DNA of 8,329 nt. Source: an uncultured Helicobacteraceae bacterium (GTDB taxonomy: Bacteria > Campylobacterota > Campylobacteria > Campylobacterales > UBA6016). The DNA is taken from contig CALJKN010000120.1 of NCBI GenBank assembly GCA_937973585.1, positions 1 to 8,329 on the forward strand, written 5' to 3'. The notes beneath the pieces are model-generated. The model was not told the origin of the DNA. It ran no database searches and saw nothing but the letters and a program-made list of their open reading frames with translations. The position numbers were made by a program, and so were the translations under genes. Positions 4,355 to 8,329 of this stretch are shown here, piece by piece (position 1 is the first letter of the stretch; every line of letters begins with the position of its first letter).

Positions 4355-6571
4355 TTGAAACAGCTCCTATCTTCTCTCGACCTTGACGGGTTTATAGACT
4401 CTTTCGCATCTTTCTTTGCAAGAGAAAAAGAGCTATACCTGGAAGGGGATAGACATGTCCATATCAGATTTATAAAAGAGCTTTCAAGGCACGATTTTTA
4501 TCCTCCGAAAAAAATATCTCCGCTCGACGAATCTATCCAAAAACTACAAAAATCCGGAATACTCCCTAGATTGTCTTTGTATGAATTTTCAAAACTGATA
4601 GGGTATTTCGTATATCTAAAAAAATTCCGTTTTGAAGGCACGCTAAAAGAGTGGCTAAACTCCATAGAGATACCTCAGAAGGCTATATGGTTTTTTGAGC
4701 GGTTCAAAGATGGCGGGGAGTTTGACGAAAATCTGTTTTCTGAACTGCTGAGTATCAATATATCAATCGAGTCGGTAAAAAAATCATTAAACAGAGAGTT
4801 GTCAAAATATCTATACAATGAGAAACTGGCTCCGTATCTTGTGGACAGGCAGCTCCATTTTTACGACGGATTGGAGCTTTTACTTTTGCGCCCGGGTTAT
4901 GCAAATGTAATGAAGGGGAGGATAGTCTCCAGAACCCCGGCCGGTTTTTTTTATATTCTGCCGTTGTCCGTGGAGAACTTGCGGGGTGAGCTTGATGATA
5001 GACTTGCAAAAAAAGAGGAGATAGAGTACAAAATCTGCAAAGAGTTGTCTGTGATACTGTCCGAACTGCTCCCCTTTTTGAGATTTTTAAACAAACAATT
5101 CGACAGATTCGATCATTATCAGGCGAGGGTTTTATTTGCAAAGAGCGGAGACTTTGAATTTATAGAAAATGTCGGCGGTGAAAAGATAAAACTAAAGAGT
5201 TTTATCCATCCGGCGTTAGACAAAAAAAGCGCAAAGAGCTTTACGCTATCTTTGGACAAAAAAGCACTCATTATAACAGGTGTAAATGCCGGTGGGAAAA
5301 CGATGCTTTTAAAGTCCATCCTGTCAGCTTCATTTTTGGCCAAATATATGATTCCGATGCAGGTAAACGCCCATGAAAGTCAAGTTCCATCGTTTGCAAA
5401 TATAAAAGCCGTTTTAGAGGATCCGCAAAACGTAAAAAATAATATCTCAACATTTAGCGGAAGAATCAGAAATTTTGCAGCTATACTAAATTCAAAGCCG
5501 GGTCTTGTGGGGGTTGACGAGATTGAGCTTGGGACAGACAGTGATGAAGCGGCTGCTTTGTTTAAAGTGATTATAGAGGAGCTAATCGGCAGAGGTTTTT
5601 TTGTCGTAGCTACAACCCATCACAAAAAACTAGCTTCAATGTTGGCCTCAAATAAAGATGTTGAGCTTGCAGCGGCCATATATGACGAGGAAAAAGAGTC
5701 GCCAAAATACGAATTTTTGTTTGGAATTATAGGGAAAAGCTACGCATTTGAGACCGCTCTTAAGTATGGAATCCCCAAAAATATGATAGAGAAGGCAAAA
5801 ACCGCATACGGTGAAGATAAAGAAAAACTCTCCGACCTGATAGAAAAAGGGTATCTTCTTCAGGATAGGCTAAATCTTGAATTAAAAGCTCTGGACGAGC
5901 AAAAAGAGAAGTTAAAACTTGCAAAACTGAGGTTTGAAGAGGAGAAAGAGAGGGAACAAAAGGCCGCTCAAAAACTCAGATTTGAGCTTGAAAAAAGTTT
6001 TAAAGAGGCAATAGAGGGGGCAAAAGAGGCGGCAAAACAAAAAGAGCAAAAAGATATCCACAGGCTGTTAAACTCTGCGAACGAAAAGTACAAAACGGCA
6101 TCATCTGTTCAAAAGGAGACAAAAGAGGAGCGCTTTGATGTCGGTGAATATGCCGTCTATAGAGGGATGTCGGGACATATTGAATCTATCGGAGCAAATA
6201 TTTTGTTTATGGTGGATGGGAAGCGGATAAAAATAGATAAAACACTTTTTTTTAGAGAGGCAAAAAAGGGCGAAAAACCGAAAAAACTCCCCAAAAAAGC
6301 CCCAAAATTGGCCGTCCAAAAGCCGCAAACCGCCGGAATCAAATTGGATTTGCACGGATACAGGGTTGAAGAGGGGATTGAGGAGCTTGATAAGTTTATC
6401 TCTGATTCATTGCTAGCCGGTTTTGAGGAGATACTTGTTTACCATGGAATTGGCTCAGGGAAGCTTGCAGCAGCGGTAAGGGAGTATCTAAAAAAACATC
6501 CGAGCGTTAACTATATAGAGGATGCTCCGATTTCAATGGGGGGCTTTGGCGCTACTTTGATCCACCTGTAA
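4355..6571 (+). CDS. mutS2: MutS2: MutS-type ATPase with C-terminal Smr domain
   Basis: MutS paralogue not used in mismatch repair. Family members restrain recombination (Helicobacter pylori) or bind collided ribosomes and rescue them (Bacillus subtilis). The 738-residue length is typical. The N-terminal core/lever region (about 1-290) lacks the mismatch-reading domain of MutS. The ATPase has Walker A GVNAGGKT (309-316), STFSG (365-369), Walker B ending D388-E389 and TTHH (420-423). A long charged coiled coil (about 492-590) leads to a KOW/SH3-like segment (about 593-633) and the Smr domain (about 662-738) with LDLHG (664-668) and HGIGSG (697-702), where many homologues have HGKGTG. The start is a TTG with no convincing Shine-Dalgarno, 8 bases after the cheY stop; no in-frame ATG lies nearby, and the N-terminus begins like other epsilon MutS2 proteins. 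Expression probably depends on coupling to cheY and should be low. Confidence 0.93.
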   Translation: MKQLLSSLDLDGFIDSFASFFAREKELYLEGDRHVHIRFIKELSRHDFYPPKKISPLDESIQKLQKSGILPRLSLYEFSKLIGYFVYLKKFRFEGTLKEWLNSIEIPQKAIWFFERFKDGGEFDENLFSELLSINISIESVKKSLNRELSKYLYNEKLAPYLVDRQLHFYDGLELLLLRPGYANVMKGRIVSRTPAGFFYILPLSVENLRGELDDRLAKKEEIEYKICKELSVILSELLPFLRFLNKQFDRFDHYQARVLFAKSGDFEFIENVGGEKIKLKSFIHPALDKKSAKSFTLSLDKKALIITGVNAGGKTMLLKSILSASFLAKYMIPMQVNAHESQVPSFANIKAVLEDPQNVKNNISTFSGRIRNFAAILNSKPGLVGVDEIELGTDSDEAAALFKVIIEELIGRGFFVVATTHHKKLASMLASNKDVELAAAIYDEEKESPKYEFLFGIIGKSYAFETALKYGIPKNMIEKAKTAYGEDKEKLSDLIEKGYLLQDRLNLELKALDEQKEKLKLAKLRFEEEKEREQKAAQKLRFELEKSFKEAIEGAKEAAKQKEQKDIHRLLNSANEKYKTASSVQKETKEERFDVGEYAVYRGMSGHIESIGANILFMVDGKRIKIDKTLFFREAKKGEKPKKLPKKAPKLAVQKPQTAGIKLDLHGYRVEEGIEELDKFISDSLLAGFEEILVYHGIGSGKLAAAVREYLKKHPSVNYIEDAPISMGGFGATLIHL

Positions 6572-6612
6572 CCGTAAGGGTTTAGTCGCTAATATAGAGC
6601 AAATGAGCTTTT

Positions 6613-6617
6613 AAGGG
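6613..6617 (+). promoter_or_regulatory. Ribosome binding site deciding the GTG start at 6625
   Basis: AAGGG lies 7 bases before a GTG at 6625. The frame is closed upstream by TGA at 6604, with no other start codon between, so GTG is the first possible start. The ATG at 6603 is in another frame and stops after three codons. The rest of the 53-base gap after mutS2 holds only a 4-bp stem (AACC/GGTT, 6570-6582), with neither a convincing promoter nor a terminator, so transcription from mutS2 may continue through. Confidence 0.5.
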
Positions 6618-6624
6618 TTTTAGG

Positions 6625-7923
6625 GTGCTTCTCAGAAAAAAAGCTACCGATATACTAAACGGTGCCGCTACCGTACTTACTTTTGCATCAAACCGAAAAA
6701 AAATTGATCCGCTTACAAAACTCCGTAACGTGTACGCCCTAAAAAAAGAGTTCTCAAAAACCGATGCAAAAAGTGTGTTGGCATTAATAAATATAGATAG
6801 ATTTTCCGGTGTGAATGCTACATACGGGATAGATATCGGCGATACTCTACTGTGCGAATTTTGCAACGTTATCAAAAAAAACATTCCCAAAAACGGCAAG
6901 CTATATAGATACCATGGAGACGAGTTTATAATCTTGCTAAAAGGCGGCAAGGTTCACCATTTAGCAGAGATGCTAACACAGATAGAGGGCTATTTGACAT
7001 TGGCTCCTATACATGCCGGAGGGTTTGATATCAGGGTCTCTTTTAGCTCCGGGATATCATTTGGGAGCGGAGAGATACTTATAAAAGAGGCATCTACGGC
7101 ACTTATGCAGGCCAGAGCCGATAAGGCAAGGTTTAGGGTCTATTCGCCAAATTCTGAGCTTGAAAAAAAACTCGGCAGGATATTTTTTTGGCAATCGAAA
7201 TTAAAAGACGCTATGGCAGAGGAGAGGCTTGTGGCTTACTATCAGCCTATGCTAAATAACAAAACGGGAGATATTGACAAGTTCGAGTCTCTAATCAGGC
7301 TAAGGTACGACAATAAAATAGTGATGCCAATGGAGTTTCTGGAGGCGGCAAAAGAGTGCGGGATGCTAGGGGCAATCACCAGAATAGCTATCTCCGATAC
7401 CTTTAGAAAGTTTGCAAAAACCAAACACTCTTTTTCGGTTAATATCACAGAACAGGATTTGTTGGATAAAAAATTTGTAACTTATATAGAAAAAAAGCTA
7501 GAATTAAATAAAATTGAGCCTTTTAGAGTATATTTTGAACTTTTGGAAGGGATTAGCACCGATGTGGCGACAGGTTGCATAGGTGCCCTCAAAGAGATAA
7601 AAAAGCTCGGTTGCAAAATATCGGTAGACGACTTCGGGACAGAGCACTCTAATTTTAGAAGATTGTTGGAGCTTGATGTGGATCTGATAAAAATAGACGG
7701 CGGATTTATAAAAAATCTCGATACGTGCGATGTTAGCCAAAAAATAGTCCGTGCCATTATGGGTTTTGCAAACAGCATAGGGGCAAAAACTGCTGCAGAG
7801 TTTGTACATTCGGCAAAAATACAGCAAATAGTAAAGGAAATGGAGATAGACTACTCACAAGGATATTATATAGGGGTGCCTTCTTTAGAGATAGGTGCCT
7901 ATAGCGGCGAGGTAGCTAGATGA
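6625..7923 (+). CDS. GGDEF-EAL protein, likely c-di-GMP phosphodiesterase
   Basis: Predicted cytosolic enzyme that cleaves cyclic di-GMP to pGpG. The 432 residues hold a GGDEF domain (about 25-165) joined to an EAL domain (about 185-425), with only about 24 residues before the first and no membrane or sensor domain. The GGDEF part looks unable to cyclise: the first metal Asp is Asn (N56 in INIDRF) and the signature is HGDEF (97-101), though guanine-contact residues N64 and D73 remain. The EAL part keeps the full expected active-site set: E221 (in ESLIR), N273, E305, E308, D335-D336, K356, D358, E392 and Q412, with spacings from N273 onward matching RocR as I recall it. The loop after the Asp pair reads DDFGTEHSNF rather than the usual DDFGTGYSSL, which might affect dimer-linked activity. 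The GGDEF domain may sense GTP allosterically, as in Caulobacter PdeA. Its TGA overlaps the next gene's ATG, so a receiver partner is likely. Confidence 0.9.
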   Translation: MLLRKKATDILNGAATVLTFASNRKKIDPLTKLRNVYALKKEFSKTDAKSVLALINIDRFSGVNATYGIDIGDTLLCEFCNVIKKNIPKNGKLYRYHGDEFIILLKGGKVHHLAEMLTQIEGYLTLAPIHAGGFDIRVSFSSGISFGSGEILIKEASTALMQARADKARFRVYSPNSELEKKLGRIFFWQSKLKDAMAEERLVAYYQPMLNNKTGDIDKFESLIRLRYDNKIVMPMEFLEAAKECGMLGAITRIAISDTFRKFAKTKHSFSVNITEQDLLDKKFVTYIEKKLELNKIEPFRVYFELLEGISTDVATGCIGALKEIKKLGCKISVDDFGTEHSNFRRLLELDVDLIKIDGGFIKNLDTCDVSQKIVRAIMGFANSIGAKTAAEFVHSAKIQQIVKEMEIDYSQGYYIGVPSLEIGAYSGEVAR

Positions 7924-8329
7924 GAGTGTTGATTGCCGAAGATAGCCAAATTATGAGGAAAATCATTAAGACCAATCTAAAAAAGATGGGTGTTAGTGAT
8001 ATATTGGAGGCCTCAGACGGCGAACATGCGTTAAATGCGGCCAAAGCAAATACCGACATAGCTCTTTTATTTACGGATTTAAATATGCCGGTACTGAGCG
8101 GATTGGAGTTGTGCAAGGCGCTAAGGGGTAGCGGAGAGTTTAAAAAGCTAAAAATAGTTGTTATATCCGAGTTTTTAGGTCAAAACGCCAAAGAGGCTTT
8201 TTTGGAGATCGGAGTTGACGGTTTTGTTCCGAAACCGTTTGACCTAAAAGCATTCAACGAAGTCGTCACCCCTATAGTGGAGTCGGCTAAAGATCCGGAA
8301 GGTGTCGTCAAAAAAGGGATGGATATATC
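7920..8329 (+). CDS. CheY-like receiver protein, 3' end outside window
   Basis: Partial gene: 136 codons are visible with no stop before the window edge. It starts at an ATG sharing ATGA with the stop of the GGDEF-EAL gene, behind GAGGT at 7909-7913. Residues 1-120 form a receiver domain with E7-D8 as acidic pair, phospho-acceptor D53 (TDLNMP), S83, F102 and K105 followed by PF. Compared with the CheY at 3972 it has Glu for the first Asp, Ser for Thr and Phe for the switch Tyr, all tolerated in receivers, so phosphorylation is plausible. The chain continues beyond the receiver (SAKDPEGVVKKGMDI), so it may carry an extra tail or domain. Coupling suggests that it regulates, or is regulated with, the adjacent phosphodiesterase. 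The cognate kinase is not in the window. Confidence 0.9.
   Translation, partial: MRVLIAEDSQIMRKIIKTNLKKMGVSDILEASDGEHALNAAKANTDIALLFTDLNMPVLSGLELCKALRGSGEFKKLKIVVISEFLGQNAKEAFLEIGVDGFVPKPFDLKAFNEVVTPIVESAKDPEGVVKKGMDI

Noticed and set aside
4755..5141. A 128-codon open frame on the minus strand inside mutS2
   Set aside because: It is fully overlapped by a well-conserved MutS2 coding region and the translation resembles no family I know; it is a shadow frame. The same holds for minus-strand frames inside the two GGDEF genes and corA.
6246..6253. T8 run in mutS2 and A8 runs in the GGDEF-EAL gene (6696-6703, 7163-7170) as phase-variation switches
   Set aside because: Runs of eight A or T are expected in A+T-rich DNA coding for Lys and Phe; phase-variable tracts in this phylum are usually longer G or C runs. 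All frames are intact here.
6570..6582. AACC-GTAAG-GGTT stem after mutS2 as a terminator
   Set aside because: The stem is 4 bp and no T-run follows.
1..8329. Mobile element, CRISPR array, defence system or prophage
   Set aside because: No transposase, integrase, regularly spaced repeats, toxin-antitoxin pair or nuclease-effector gene was found; base composition and gene style look uniform across the window.

Overview
The window looks like ordinary chromosomal DNA of a free-living Campylobacterota (epsilonproteobacterial) species, of the Sulfurimonas/Sulfuricurvum kind. The evidence is an A+T-rich composition, densely packed genes, a 124-residue CheY that closely resembles the Helicobacter/Campylobacter chemotaxis CheY as I recall it, and a MutS2 of epsilon type. 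The genus is an inference. There are no rRNA or tRNA genes, insertion sequences, CRISPR arrays, integrases or phage genes, and no gene-free stretch longer than about 160 bases.

Layout. (1) At 1-92 there is a promoter with a good extended -10. It leads into a 702-residue soluble diguanylate cyclase with four CBS domains, two PAS-like domains and a GGEEF domain (93-2201). A CorA-type divalent-cation transporter (2224-3171) follows 22 bases later behind a strong Shine-Dalgarno; it carries SMN where the family signature is GMN. (2) A secreted single-domain thioredoxin-like protein lies on the minus strand (3181-3591), convergent with corA with only 9 bases between the stop codons. (3) A 156-base divergent regulatory region (3592-3747) separates it from a plus-strand run: a 75-residue protein of unknown function (3748-3975), CheY (3972-4346), MutS2 with an Smr domain (4355-6571), a GGDEF-EAL protein (6625-7923), and a second single-domain receiver that runs off the window end (7920-8329+). 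The joins are tight: ATGA overlaps at 3972 and 7920, 8 bases before mutS2, and 53 bases before the GGDEF-EAL gene.

How the genes may work together. Two proteins handle cyclic di-GMP. The first has every visible hallmark of an active cyclase but lacks the RxxD product-inhibition site. The second has a cyclase domain damaged at a metal ligand and at the first signature position, yet an apparently complete EAL phosphodiesterase active site, so it is best read as a phosphodiesterase with a possible GTP-sensing or structural GGDEF domain. Two stand-alone receivers sit in the second run: the canonical chemotaxis CheY, and a divergent one translationally coupled to the GGDEF-EAL protein. MutS2 (recombination control or ribosome rescue) and the transporter look like neighbours rather than partners.

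I see no multi-gene system here that I would call new. The points most worth a second look are the unknown 75-residue protein coupled to CheY, the SMN-variant CorA, the four-CBS cyclase, and the EAL/receiver pair.
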